This document shows positions 44,733 through 53,831 of a stretch of DNA of 64,000 nucleotides, piece by piece. Positions within the stretch are counted from its first letter, which is position 1; the number at the start of each line of letters is the position of its first letter. The notes beneath the pieces are model-generated. The model was not told the DNA's origin and searched no databases. It saw nothing but the letters and a program-made list of their open reading frames with translations. The translations under genes were made by a program, and so were the position numbers. Origin of the DNA: Streptomyces lincolnensis (GTDB lineage: Bacteria; Actinomycetota; Actinomycetes; Streptomycetales; Streptomycetaceae); NCBI RefSeq assembly GCF_001685355.1, contig NZ_CP016438.1, positions 4,526,001 through 4,590,000 on the forward strand, written 5' to 3'.

Positions 44733-46769
44733 TTGTCCACGCCCGCCGACGATCCCCTCTCCCGCGAGCGCTCCCACCTCGCCGCGTCCCGTACGGCCCT
44801 GCGCGCCATGCGCGAGGACGTCGAGTCCCTCGACATCACCGACGTCACCGCGAACTGGGTCAACGCCGAGGTCCTGTCCCGCCAGATCGACGACCGCATC
44901 AAGGCCCTCGCCGACCTGAGCGACACCCCGCTGTTCTTCGGCCGCCTCGACTACCTGCACGCGCCCGGCTCCGACCAGGCGGAGGGCGCTGAAGGCGAGC
45001 GTTTCTACATCGGGCGCCGGCACGTCCACGACCAGGGCGGCGACCCGATGGTCATCGACTGGCGGGCACCGGTCTCGCAGCCGTTCTACCGGGCCTCCAA
45101 GAAGGAACCGATGGACGTCGGGCTGCGCCGCCGCTTCGGCTACACCGGCGGCGACCTCACCGCGTACGAGGACGAGCACCTCTCCGACCCCGCCGAGGCG
45201 GCCGCCACCAGCAAGCTCCTCCAGCGGGAGATCGAGCGCCCCCGCGTCGGCCCGATGCGCGACATCGTGGCGACCATCCAGCCCGAACAGGACGAGATCG
45301 TCCGCTCCGGACTCGGCGGGACCGTGTGCGTGCAGGGCGGTCCCGGCACCGGAAAGACGGCCGTCGGCCTCCACCGGGTCGCGTATCTCCTCTACGCCCA
45401 TCGCGAGCGGCTCGCCCGCACCGGCACGCTGGTCATCGGACCGAACCGGTCCTTCCTCCACTACATCGAACAGGTCCTGCCCGCCCTGGGCGAGTTGACG
45501 GTCCGCCAGGCCACCGTCGACGACCTGGTGGCGCACGTCGAGGTACGCGGTACGGACGACGCGGCGGCGGCGATCGTCAAGGGCGACGCCCGGATGGCCG
45601 AGGTGCTGCGGCGGGCCGTGTACTCCCACGTGACCATGCCGACCGAGCCGGTCGTCGTGGTGCGCGGCTCACGGCGGTGGCGCGTCCCGGCGTACGAACT
45701 GGAGGACATCGTCCGCGAGTTGCTCGCCCGCGACATCCGCTACGGCGCCGCCCGCGACGCCCTCCCGCAGCGCATCGCGCACGCGGTGCTGGTGCAGATG
45801 GAACGGTCCGGCGAGGCCCCGGACGACCGGGTGCAGGACGCGGTGGCCCGCAACAGCGCGGTCAAGGCGGCCGTGAAGGCCGTCTGGCCGCCGGTGGATC
45901 CGGCGAAGCTGGTCCTGCGGCTGCTGACCGACGCGGACTTCCTGGCCGTCCACGCGGAGGGACTGTTGAGCGAGGACGAGCAGAAGACGATCTTGTGGGC
46001 GAAGGTCGTACGGTCGGTGAAGTCCGCCAAGTGGGCGCCCGCGGACGCGGTGTTGATCGACGAGGCGCGGGACGTCGTCGAGCGCACGCACTCCCTCGGC
46101 CATGTGGTGCTGGACGAGGCGCAGGACCTCTCCCCGATGCAGTACCGGGCGGTGGGGCGCCGCTGCACGACCGGTTCGGCGACGGTCCTCGGCGACCTGG
46201 CCCAGGGCACCACGCCCTGGGCGACGCGCAGTTGGGACGAGGCGCTGGAGCATCTCGGGAAGTCGGACGGGGTGATCGAGGAGCTGACGGCGGGGTTCCG
46301 GGTGCCGACGGATGTCATCACGTACGCGTCGCGACTGCTGCCGTACATCGCGCCGGGGCTGACGCCGGTCGCCTCGGTGCGTGAGAATCCGGGGTTCTTC
46401 GAAGTGCGTACGGCGACGGGACCGGCGGATGTGGTCGCCGCGTGCGGGGAGTTGCTGCGCAACGAGGGGTCGACCGGGCTGATCGCGGCGGACGCGCGGG
46501 TGCCGGAGCTGGCCGGGGCGTTGACCGCGGCGGGGATCGGTTTTCTGGCGCCCGGTGAGGAGACGACGGCGCGGACGCGTCTGACGCTGGTCCCGGCGTC
46601 GCTCGCGAAGGGGCTGGAGTACGACTACGTGGTGCTGGACGAGCCCCAGGCGGTCGTGGACGGGGAGCCGGACGAGCGTACGGGACTGAGGCGGTTGTAC
46701 GTGGCGTTGACCCGGGCGGTGTCGGGGTTGATCGTGACGCACGCGGCGCCGTTGCCCGCGCAGCTGTGA
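44733..46769 (+). CDS. HelD/UvrD-like SF1 ATPase (RNA polymerase-associated type)
   Basis: The 678-residue protein uses TTG 44733, with GGAGG seven bases upstream. The N-terminus (MSTPADDPLSRERSHLAASR) is the charged coiled-coil arm of HelD proteins. Walker A is VQGGPGTGKTAV with Lys208, Walker B is HVVLDEAQDLSPMQYR, and motif VI is RRLYVALTRAVSGL. HelD members bind RNA polymerase, release it from DNA and recycle it; the actinomycete HelR branch protects it from rifamycins. Which class this is cannot be decided here. A palindrome lies upstream. Confidence 0.9.
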   Translation: MSTPADDPLSRERSHLAASRTALRAMREDVESLDITDVTANWVNAEVLSRQIDDRIKALADLSDTPLFFGRLDYLHAPGSDQAEGAEGERFYIGRRHVHDQGGDPMVIDWRAPVSQPFYRASKKEPMDVGLRRRFGYTGGDLTAYEDEHLSDPAEAAATSKLLQREIERPRVGPMRDIVATIQPEQDEIVRSGLGGTVCVQGGPGTGKTAVGLHRVAYLLYAHRERLARTGTLVIGPNRSFLHYIEQVLPALGELTVRQATVDDLVAHVEVRGTDDAAAAIVKGDARMAEVLRRAVYSHVTMPTEPVVVVRGSRRWRVPAYELEDIVRELLARDIRYGAARDALPQRIAHAVLVQMERSGEAPDDRVQDAVARNSAVKAAVKAVWPPVDPAKLVLRLLTDADFLAVHAEGLLSEDEQKTILWAKVVRSVKSAKWAPADAVLIDEARDVVERTHSLGHVVLDEAQDLSPMQYRAVGRRCTTGSATVLGDLAQGTTPWATRSWDEALEHLGKSDGVIEELTAGFRVPTDVITYASRLLPYIAPGLTPVASVRENPGFFEVRTATGPADVVAACGELLRNEGSTGLIAADARVPELAGALTAAGIGFLAPGEETTARTRLTLVPASLAKGLEYDYVVLDEPQAVVDGEPDERTGLRRLYVALTRAVSGLIVTHAAPLPAQL

Positions 46770-46770
46770 G

Positions 46771-47448
46771 TCAGCGCGCGTCCAGCACGTGCCGCCACTC
46801 GGCGACCGCCCGCGTCGACACCGGGCGGTCCCAGCCCCGCGGCCTCGCCGCACCCCCGATGTGGAAGGCGTCGATGCCCGCCGCCCTGAGCACCGGCACG
46901 TGTTCCAGCCTGAGCCCGCCGCCCACCAGGAGCTGCTGCTCGTAGCGTCCGGCCTCGGCGAGCAGTGTGGGAAGCCCGGTGTCGACGCCGGCCGCCGATC
47001 CCGCCGTGAGGTAGGTGTCGAGGCCGGGTAGGTCGGCCAGCTGCTTCCGCAGCGCGTCCCGGTCCGCCGCGTGGTCGAGGGCCCGGTGGAAGGTCCACCG
47101 GCAGCCGTCCAGCACCTCGATCACGCGCTCCACGGCCGCGAGATCCACCGCCCCGTCCGCGTCGAGGAAGCCGAGGACGAACTCCTCGGCCCCGGCGTCC
47201 CGCATCTCCCGAGCCACCCGCACCAGCCGGTCGACGTCGCCCGCCGCGAACCCGTCCGACAGCCGCAGCATCACCCGCAGCGAGAGGTCGACGGCGGACC
47301 GGATCCCGGCGAAGGCCGCGACGGACGGGGTCAGGCCGTCGGCGGCCATGTCGGTGACCAGTTCGAGGCGGTCCGCGCCTCCGGCCTGGGCGGCGATCGC
47401 GTCCTCGGGGGTGAGGGCGATCACCTCCAGGACTGCACGCTTGCTCAT
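46771..47448 (-). CDS. cutC: CutC-family protein
   Basis: The 225-residue TIM-barrel protein begins MSKRAVLEVIALTPEDAIAA. It carries the CutC blocks AGGADRLELVTDMAADGLTPS, WTFHRALDHAADRDALR and HIGGAARPR. Family members were linked to copper tolerance in E. coli, but the true activity is uncertain. It ends one base after the HelD-like stop on the other strand. A DasR-like box lies 37-52 bases upstream of the start, so control by aminosugar metabolism is plausible. Confidence 0.92.
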   Translation of the reverse strand: MSKRAVLEVIALTPEDAIAAQAGGADRLELVTDMAADGLTPSVAAFAGIRSAVDLSLRVMLRLSDGFAAGDVDRLVRVAREMRDAGAEEFVLGFLDADGAVDLAAVERVIEVLDGCRWTFHRALDHAADRDALRKQLADLPGLDTYLTAGSAAGVDTGLPTLLAEAGRYEQQLLVGGGLRLEHVPVLRAAGIDAFHIGGAARPRGWDRPVSTRAVAEWRHVLDAR

Positions 47449-47484
47449 GGGACCCCATTCGTCTCGTCGTCACCGGGCCGGCCT

Positions 47485-47500
47485 ACAGGTCTAGTCCAAT
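47485..47500. promoter_or_regulatory. DasR-responsive element (dre)-like site
   Basis: ACAGGTCTAGTCCAAT matches 13 of 16 positions of the palindromic DasR consensus ACTGGTCTAGACCAGT, with the core GGTCTAG-CC intact. DasR is the Streptomyces repressor of N-acetylglucosamine use. The site is between cutC and the DinB-type gene and is nearer to the cutC start. Confidence 0.7.
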
Positions 47501-47527
47501 TTAGCCTACGCCGGTACGAGACACCGG

Positions 47528-48196
47528 TCAGCCGTAGATGTTCAGCTCCGCCTCCTCCGTCCCCGCCAGCTCGTACGACACCCCGGCCGCCGGCCGCCGC
47601 CCCGCGTACAGCCGTACGAGAGTCGCCGCGTCCCCGATGTACCGCGCCGGTGTCCGCTCGCCGCCGAGCTCGCCCAGGAGCAGCGGCTCGTCCAGGTCGT
47701 CGAGGTCGGCGTGGAGCGGGAGGTGGCCGCGCTCGCGGGTGATGCGGGCGAGGAGCGTCAGCGCGTCCGGCAGGCCCGCGCCCCCGTAGGCCCCGGGCTC
47801 CCCGAGGACCTCCCGTACGTCGCCCGCGTGCACCCACTCGCCCAGCGCGACCCCGTCCAGCGGGCCGCCCGCGGCGGCGATCGCGGGCCCCGCCTCGGTC
47901 ATGCCCCGCTCCAGTTCGTCCAGCACCCGCGCGGTGGACCACTCGGCGCGTTCGGCGATGTCCCGGTCGTTCGACTCGGGCGAGAAGACCCCCTTCTCGA
48001 ACCGGCTCTCCACGACCCGGATCAGCGCGGACGAACAGTGGGCCAGCACGTCCCGCACGGTCCAGCCCGGACACGCGACGGTCGGCAGGGCGAAGTCGGC
48101 GTCGGGCCGGGACCGCAGCAGCGGGATCAGGGCGTCGCGTTCGGTGGCAAGGAGACGTCCGGGCAGTTCGGGGTCACGTGCGTCAGCGGTAGTCAT
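47528..48196 (-). CDS. Mycothiol-dependent maleylpyruvate isomerase-type (DinB-fold) protein
   Basis: The 222-residue protein (start ATG 48196, or GTG 48205) opens with a four-helix DinB-like domain. It has the metal-site pattern PGWTVRDVLAHCSSALIRVVESR and the later ALGEWVHAGDVREVLG. The C-terminal half has TPARYIGDAATLVRLYAGRRP, typical of the actinobacterial TIGR03083 group. Such proteins use mycothiol; the substrate here is unknown. It is divergent from the HD-domain gene. Confidence 0.9.
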   Translation of the reverse strand: MTTADARDPELPGRLLATERDALIPLLRSRPDADFALPTVACPGWTVRDVLAHCSSALIRVVESRFEKGVFSPESNDRDIAERAEWSTARVLDELERGMTEAGPAIAAAGGPLDGVALGEWVHAGDVREVLGEPGAYGGAGLPDALTLLARITRERGHLPLHADLDDLDEPLLLGELGGERTPARYIGDAATLVRLYAGRRPAAGVSYELAGTEEAELNIYG

Positions 48197-48223
48197 GACG
48201 ACCACGCTAGGCCGCCGTCGCGG

Positions 48224-48269
48224 GCGGCGGGGAGAACCGGAACGCGGCGGGGAGAAGCGGCGGGGAGAA
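48224..48269. repeat. Three copies of a 13-base repeat before the HD gene
   Basis: GCGGCGGGGAGAA occurs at 48224-48236, 48244-48256 and 48257-48269. The last copies run into the ribosome-site region of the HD-domain gene at 48277. It may be simply a duplicated GGGGAGAA ribosome-site segment. Confidence 0.75.
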
Positions 48270-48276
48270 TAGGACC

Positions 48277-48927
48277 ATGGCCGATCCCGACGCCCTGCGC
48301 ACCCGCTTCACCCACGCCCTGCGAGCAGCCCGGGGCGGACCGGACACCCCCGGCCCCGACCCACTCCCCTACGCCGACAACCTGCTCGCCCGCTGGCGGG
48401 AACCGCAGCGCCGCTATCACACGCTCACCCACCTCACGGCGGTCCTGGACCACATCGACGTCCTGGAGAAGCACGCGGCCGACCCGGACGTCGTCCGCCT
48501 CGCCGCCTGGTTCCACGACGCGGTCTACTTCCCCGACCGCTCCGAGAACGAGGAGCGCTCGGCCCGCCTCGCCGAACGCGCCCTCCCCGAGGCCGGCCTG
48601 TCCGACGCGAAGACCGCCGAGGTCGCCCGCCTGGTCCGCCTCACCCTCACCCACGACCCGGCCGCCGACGACCCCGACGGCCAGGTCCTCTGCGACGCCG
48701 ACCTCGCGATCCTCGCCGCCCCGCCCTCCGCCTACGCCGCCTACACGGCCGCCGTCCGCGAGGAGTACGGCTTCGTCCCGCAGCCCGCCTTCCGCGAGGG
48801 CCGCGCCACGATCCTGCACCAGCTCCTCGACCTCCCACGGCTGTTCAGGACGCCGTACGGGGAGCGGGAGTGGGAGGCGACTGCCCGGTACAACCTGGCG
48901 GGGGAGCTGGCGCTGCTCGAAAGCTGA
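48277..48927 (+). CDS. HD-domain protein
   Basis: The 216-residue protein has the HD-type metal-site residues in RRYHTLTHLTAVL, AAWFHDAVYFPD and CDADLAILAAPPSAYAAY. These are as in the small actinobacterial HD-domain family with predicted metal-dependent phosphohydrolase activity. The ATG at 48277 lies behind GGAGAATAGGA. The substrate is unknown. It precedes the caspase-Hsp90 cassette by about 100 bases and could be a neighbour only by chance. Confidence 0.9.
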   Translation: MADPDALRTRFTHALRAARGGPDTPGPDPLPYADNLLARWREPQRRYHTLTHLTAVLDHIDVLEKHAADPDVVRLAAWFHDAVYFPDRSENEERSARLAERALPEAGLSDAKTAEVARLVRLTLTHDPAADDPDGQVLCDADLAILAAPPSAYAAYTAAVREEYGFVPQPAFREGRATILHQLLDLPRLFRTPYGEREWEATARYNLAGELALLES

Positions 48928-49030
48928 CCAGGCACGTCGTCGCCTGCGAGGACCCTGGAGATCAGCCCCCGGAACTCCCCGCGCAGGCCCTAAAGTTGTC
49001 CCGGCAACGATGCCGGGAGGGGAGCACGAC

Positions 49031-49381
49031 GTGGACGAGACGAACGAACTGGTGGAACAGAGCCTGCCGTTCTGGGTCAGCGTGAGCGAGGACGAGTACG
49101 CGGACGAGGACGGCGACGACACGATGTCGGTCGGCGGTCGTCGCAGGGGCGAGCCGGCGCTGCGTTCCGTCCCGCTCGGCCCGCTGCGCAAGAACCTCGC
49201 GGAGACCGTCGACGCGCTCCAGCAGCTGTTCGCCGACGCCGAGGCCCGCGGCGGCACGCTGCCGCTCGCCGAGGCCCAGCTCTCCTTCCAGGTCACCGCG
49301 AGCGGCGGCATCCAGCTCATCGGTACCGGTCAGATGCAGGGCACCCGCGGGCTGACGCTCGTCTTCAAGCGCCCGTCCTGA
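49031..49381 (+). CDS. Pepco/trypco2-like effector-associated small protein
   Basis: The 116-residue protein starts at GTG 49031 behind GGGAGGGGAG. After an acidic N-terminal stretch (EDEYADEDGDD), the C-terminal 65 residues have a helix PLGPLRKNLAETVDALQQLF and the strands ELSFQV-like AEAQLSFQVTASGGIQLIGT and TLVFKRPS. This fits the small domains known beside trypsin-, caspase- and NTPase-based conflict proteins (Pepco, trypco2). The next gene begins 13 bases later, so the pair is an operon and the proteins probably bind each other. Confidence 0.82.
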   Translation: MDETNELVEQSLPFWVSVSEDEYADEDGDDTMSVGGRRRGEPALRSVPLGPLRKNLAETVDALQQLFADAEARGGTLPLAEAQLSFQVTASGGIQLIGTGQMQGTRGLTLVFKRPS

Positions 49382-49394
49382 GAGCGGAACAGGG

Positions 49395-52300
49395 TTGACC
49401 CGCTACAAGGCCCTTCTCGTAGGGGTCTCCCGATACGAAGCCCCCGGGCCCAAGGCCCTGCCCTTCGTCCCGCAGGACCTGGAGCGGATGGAGGCCGCGC
49501 TGCGCAGGCGCGGCTTCCACAAGGTGCAGCAGGCCCAGGCCCGGCTCTTCTCACCCAACACGGTCAACGCCGAGGTGACGGGGTTCCTGGCCGCCGCCAA
49601 GCCCGGCGACCGGCTGCTCGTCGTGCTGAGCGGCCACGGGGTGCACTCCGACGGCAAGGACTACCTGGTCCCCGAGGACTTCCGCCCGGACCTGCCGAAC
49701 CCGATCACCGACGGCTGTGTCGAGATCGACTGGCGTGGCGAGCTGGAGAGCAGCCGCGCGGCACAGGTGACCTTCCTCATCGACGCGTGCCGCGAAGGAC
49801 TGCGGGAGACCGGCCCGGACGACGACACCATGGGCCTGTCCCAGTGGTCGAACCGCAAGGTCGACGACACCCTGAGCCGCAAGGTCGCCTACGTCTACGC
49901 CTGCTCCCAGGCCGAGAAGGCCCGTTTCGTCCGCGCCGACGAGACGGTCCGCGACGGCTTCGACGTCGGCACCGAGCCCGGCGAGAGCTTCAGCCTGTTC
50001 TCCCGGACGGTCACCGAACTGCTGGACGGGCCGGTCAGCACCCTGGCCGAGTTCGAGACGGCCGCCCAGGACCGTATCGACGCCCTGTTCGAGGCGTACG
50101 GCAAGAAGGGCAGGCCGCAGCATCTGCGCGTCCTCTCCGAGGACGACCGCGGCCGCTTCCTGCTCTTCCCGCCGACACAGGCCGCGACGGGCCCGGTCGG
50201 TGCCGAGCGGACCTGGGCCGAGGCGGTCACCGGCCACCCCGCCTGGGACCTCACCGCCCCGGCCCCGGCGGTGGAGGCCCTCAAGGACTACTGCGGCCGG
50301 CTGGTGGCCCAGTACGCCCGCGTCTGCGCCGAGGTGGAACCGAAGATCGCCGAGGATCCCTGGTACGACCCCGAGCTGGCCGAACGCACCACCGTACGGG
50401 TCGCTTTCCTGCTGTCCCGGGTGGCCGAGGGCACCGAGCTGTCCCCGACCGAGGCGGCGCTGCTCGCCGTACTGCCCTTCGCCGCCCAGACCCACTGGGT
50501 CCGCCAGGCCGCCCGGCAGGACCTGCCCACCGCCGAACTCGACGGCTTCCTCAAGTCCTTCCCGCGCCTGGCCCGTCGGCTGCGCACCCTGGAACAGGCA
50601 CCGTCGCGCGCGCTCGACGACATCCGCTGGTGGGGCCTGCACCGCTGGCTGGTCCAGCACCCGGACGCCTTCACTCCCGCCTTCCTCACCTGTGAGAACC
50701 CCGAGCCGCCCGCCCCGGCCTGGGCGGGCGCGGAACTGTCCACCGCCCGGCTGCTCTCCTACATCAAGGAGCAGCGCGTGGCCCCCGCCGCCGTACCGGG
50801 CACCACCCGCAGCACGGCCCTGGCGGAGGAGCGGCACGTCGCGCCCGCGACACCTCACGAACACCTCGTCCGCGAACGGCTCGTCTCCGCCCTGCTGAAG
50901 GCGGCCCACGCCCTCGCCGTCGACCCCGCCGACCTGCCCGAGGTCCTCGTCGAGCACCTCGGCATCTCCGACAGCGTGTCCCTCGACGAACTGCGGGCCA
51001 CCCTGCACCGGGCGGAGTGGCAACAGGCAGGTGCGGGCCGCTCCTTGAGCGCGCTGTGCGATCACCCGGCCGTGGAACTGGCGCTGAAGCGCCACGCGGA
51101 GACGGTGGACTCCTTGCTGCGGGACATCAACAGGGAGACGACACGGAGGACCGGCACCCTCGCCCCGCTCGCCTCCCTGCCCGCCTACGCCGACGCCCAG
51201 CAGGTCAGCCCCAGCGGCACCACACCCGCCGAGCTCTCCAGCGGCATCCGCTTCCGCCTCGCCGACGACCGCGTCCAGGAACTCCTCATGGGCGAACAGC
51301 TCTACGGGGACCGGGCGCTGGCCGTCCGCGAGCTGTACCAGAACGCCCTCGACGCGCTGCGCTACCGCACGGCCCGCACGGAGTACCTACGCCGTACGGG
51401 CGTCCCCCTGTCCGACTGGTCGGGCGAGGTGGTGTTCACCGAGGGCGTCGACGACGACGGCCGCCCCTACCTCGAATGCGCCGACAACGGCATCGGCATG
51501 GGCGTCACCGAACTCAGCCGCGCCTTCGCCCAGGGCGGCTCCCGCTTCGTCGACCTCCCCGAGTACCTGGAGGAGGGCGCCCTGTGGGCCGCCCTGGACC
51601 CCCCGGTCTCCCTCGTCCCCGTCAGCCGCTTCGGCCTCGGCGTCCTCAGCTACTTCATGATCGCGGACGAACTCACGGTACTGACCTGCCGGTTGGACCG
51701 GGAGGGCCGTCCGGGGCGCCTGCTGAAGGTGACGATCGCGGGGCCGGGGAATCTGTTCCGGGTGGAGGATCTGGGGCCGGGGCGGGAGGCGGGGACCCGG
51801 GTGCGGTTGCACGGCGTGGCCGAGAAACCGATGCCGTCCAGCGGGGAGGAGCTGGGGAAGTATCTGTGGTTCTCGCCCTATCGGGTACGGGCGCCGTGGC
51901 GGAAAGAGCTGGATCAGGAGTGGCGGGCTGGGGAGTTGGTGGTCAATCCCGGTGAGCGCCCGCGGATACGGCGACGCGGACCGAGCGCGGTCTCGGCTGC
52001 CTATGCCTCACCGTACGACTGGGCCGCGCCGTTCGCGGATTCGGCAGTCAACCGCAGGCGCGGACTGCCCAAGCCCGGGGCCGCGGTCGCCTGCCGACAA
52101 GGCATGTGGTGGACGGACGGCAACGGTGCCGTCCTGGTGGACGGCATCGCCAACACCACCACCCTGTTCGGACGGGTCGTCGACCTCCGGGGAACCGGAC
52201 AGGCGCGGCTGTCCATCGACCGCAAGAGACTCAGCGAGTACGACGAGCAACTGGTGCGGGAGCGCTGCCTGGCGACGGTGGACGACCTCGTCGACGCCCC

Positions 52301-53813
52301 CGACCTCTTGTCGCCGTCCTGGCTGGAAGCACTGCGTTCGGAGGACCCCGAACTGGCCGAGGCGATCGCGATCCGCGCGGCGGAGAAGCGGAAGGTCTGG
52401 ACGAGCCACCACTGGACCATGGACGTGGGCAGGACGGGCTTCTTCCCGCCGGACCTGATGCTCCTGCCCGCTGCCACCGGGGACTTCCCCTGGGAGGAGA
52501 CCGTTCATGACGGCATCGCAGCGCTCATGATCCTGTGCATGCCGGAAACCGTGCTGCGCTGGCGGCTGCGGGCCCTGCTCACCGAGCTGTCGACGGACCT
52601 GCCGCCGGCGCTGCCCTCGGACCTCGCGCTGCTCACCCTCGGTGGCTTCGACACCTGGTTGATCGATCTCCGCTACTTCACCGAGACGTTCCTGGAGTCA
52701 CACACAGGTGCGCAGCGCGGCCTGAGCGCGAAGACCGTGCTCCGGGGGAATCACCTGCCGCGGTGGCGGTCCCCGGACCTCCCCGTCGAGCTGGGGGAAC
52801 TGCTCATCACGACGGCACGCACTGGTCAGCCCCTCGCTCTCGTCGCGGCTCGGCTCAGTCGCCTCGGGTACGACGTTCCCGACCCGGGACCGCTCAGCCA
52901 GGTGACCGCCGACGACCTGCCGCTCCTCGCCGCCCGCAGAAGCCTGCGCGTGTCGAGGCGCGTGACCCACGATGAGATGGCCCCCCAGGACTTCCTGACT
53001 CCTGGAGCGTGCGTTCCCCTCGCGCATCTCCACCTCCAGGACGATCCCGTCGCCGCGGCCCGGCGTCTGACGGAACTGGGCTGCGTGGTCCCCGCACGGC
53101 TCCTCGACGCCTTGGCCGTCCACAGCGACGACCGGTCGGAGGACCGGCACATCGCACAGGCTCTGATGTGCCATCCCGACGCGTTTCCGACCAGCCAGGA
53201 GGACGCCGACCGCGTCACTCCGGGGCAGCTGCTCTACGTGTCCGCGCTGCGCCAGGACCAGCCGGAGGCCATGGCGAAGCGGCTGACCAGGCTCGGCTTC
53301 GTCGTCCCGGACGTGACACCGCTCGCCGAACTCACCGAAGCGCACCACAGGGCAGCTTCCGTCAGCACCTCGTTGTCCAGGCTCAGCACGCAGGCCCATC
53401 AGGTCGTACCCGTCGACTTCCACCACTGGCACGAGGACGAGGAGCAGATCGCCGCGGTTCTGGCCGACTTCGGCGTCTCGGCCCACCAGACCTCCGACAG
53501 CCCCCGCCTCCCCGTGCTGCCGGTCCACCGTCGCGTCGCCGCGGCTCTCACCGACACCCACCTGAAGCGCCCCGGCCCCGCCCACGACGACCTCCTCGTC
53601 CAGGCCTTCACCCGCCCGGAAACTGTCGACCGGGCCCCCGACGCCCGAGCCACCCTCGCCGAAATCACCTCCGCCGCCCTCCGCCTCCGCCGCCCCTTCC
53701 GCGAGGTGGCCGCGAAGGCGACGGAGCTCGGGCTCCGGCACGAGGCGGAGGACTGGTTCGACGCCCCGGCCGGCCCCGTCGGCCCGGTAAATGAGGTTCG
53801 TTCCGACGGCTGA
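49395..53813 (+). CDS. Caspase-like protease fused to Hsp90-type ATPase and C-terminal repeats
   Basis: The 1472-residue protein uses TTG 49395. Residues 1 to about 270 form a caspase-fold (C14) domain with His81 in VVLSGHGVHSDG and Cys132 in FLIDACREG. A helical region follows. An Hsp90-like ATPase (about 635-800) has ELYQNALDAL with the N-box Asn near 650, ECADNGIGMG near 697 and SRFGLGVLSYFM near 746. The C-terminus (about 1125-1460) holds at least four copies of a unit ending RL-x-LG-x-V-P, which look like the winged-helix repeats of Hsp90-linked conflict proteins. All catalytic residues are present, so it should be active. Confidence 0.9.
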   Translation: MTRYKALLVGVSRYEAPGPKALPFVPQDLERMEAALRRRGFHKVQQAQARLFSPNTVNAEVTGFLAAAKPGDRLLVVLSGHGVHSDGKDYLVPEDFRPDLPNPITDGCVEIDWRGELESSRAAQVTFLIDACREGLRETGPDDDTMGLSQWSNRKVDDTLSRKVAYVYACSQAEKARFVRADETVRDGFDVGTEPGESFSLFSRTVTELLDGPVSTLAEFETAAQDRIDALFEAYGKKGRPQHLRVLSEDDRGRFLLFPPTQAATGPVGAERTWAEAVTGHPAWDLTAPAPAVEALKDYCGRLVAQYARVCAEVEPKIAEDPWYDPELAERTTVRVAFLLSRVAEGTELSPTEAALLAVLPFAAQTHWVRQAARQDLPTAELDGFLKSFPRLARRLRTLEQAPSRALDDIRWWGLHRWLVQHPDAFTPAFLTCENPEPPAPAWAGAELSTARLLSYIKEQRVAPAAVPGTTRSTALAEERHVAPATPHEHLVRERLVSALLKAAHALAVDPADLPEVLVEHLGISDSVSLDELRATLHRAEWQQAGAGRSLSALCDHPAVELALKRHAETVDSLLRDINRETTRRTGTLAPLASLPAYADAQQVSPSGTTPAELSSGIRFRLADDRVQELLMGEQLYGDRALAVRELYQNALDALRYRTARTEYLRRTGVPLSDWSGEVVFTEGVDDDGRPYLECADNGIGMGVTELSRAFAQGGSRFVDLPEYLEEGALWAALDPPVSLVPVSRFGLGVLSYFMIADELTVLTCRLDREGRPGRLLKVTIAGPGNLFRVEDLGPGREAGTRVRLHGVAEKPMPSSGEELGKYLWFSPYRVRAPWRKELDQEWRAGELVVNPGERPRIRRRGPSAVSAAYASPYDWAAPFADSAVNRRRGLPKPGAAVACRQGMWWTDGNGAVLVDGIANTTTLFGRVVDLRGTGQARLSIDRKRLSEYDEQLVRERCLATVDDLVDAPDLLSPSWLEALRSEDPELAEAIAIRAAEKRKVWTSHHWTMDVGRTGFFPPDLMLLPAATGDFPWEETVHDGIAALMILCMPETVLRWRLRALLTELSTDLPPALPSDLALLTLGGFDTWLIDLRYFTETFLESHTGAQRGLSAKTVLRGNHLPRWRSPDLPVELGELLITTARTGQPLALVAARLSRLGYDVPDPGPLSQVTADDLPLLAARRSLRVSRRVTHDEMAPQDFLTPGACVPLAHLHLQDDPVAAARRLTELGCVVPARLLDALAVHSDDRSEDRHIAQALMCHPDAFPTSQEDADRVTPGQLLYVSALRQDQPEAMAKRLTRLGFVVPDVTPLAELTEAHHRAASVSTSLSRLSTQAHQVVPVDFHHWHEDEEQIAAVLADFGVSAHQTSDSPRLPVLPVHRRVAAALTDTHLKRPGPAHDDLLVQAFTRPETVDRAPDARATLAEITSAALRLRRPFREVAAKATELGLRHEAEDWFDAPAGPVGPVNEVRSDG

Positions 53814-53831
53814 GCCCCTAGTCTGCGCCCT

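Noticed and set aside
41844..45629. 1261-residue open frame on the minus strand
   Set aside because: It is antisense to XPB and the HelD-like gene, whose motifs are clear; the frame has the shadow composition of G/C-rich DNA.
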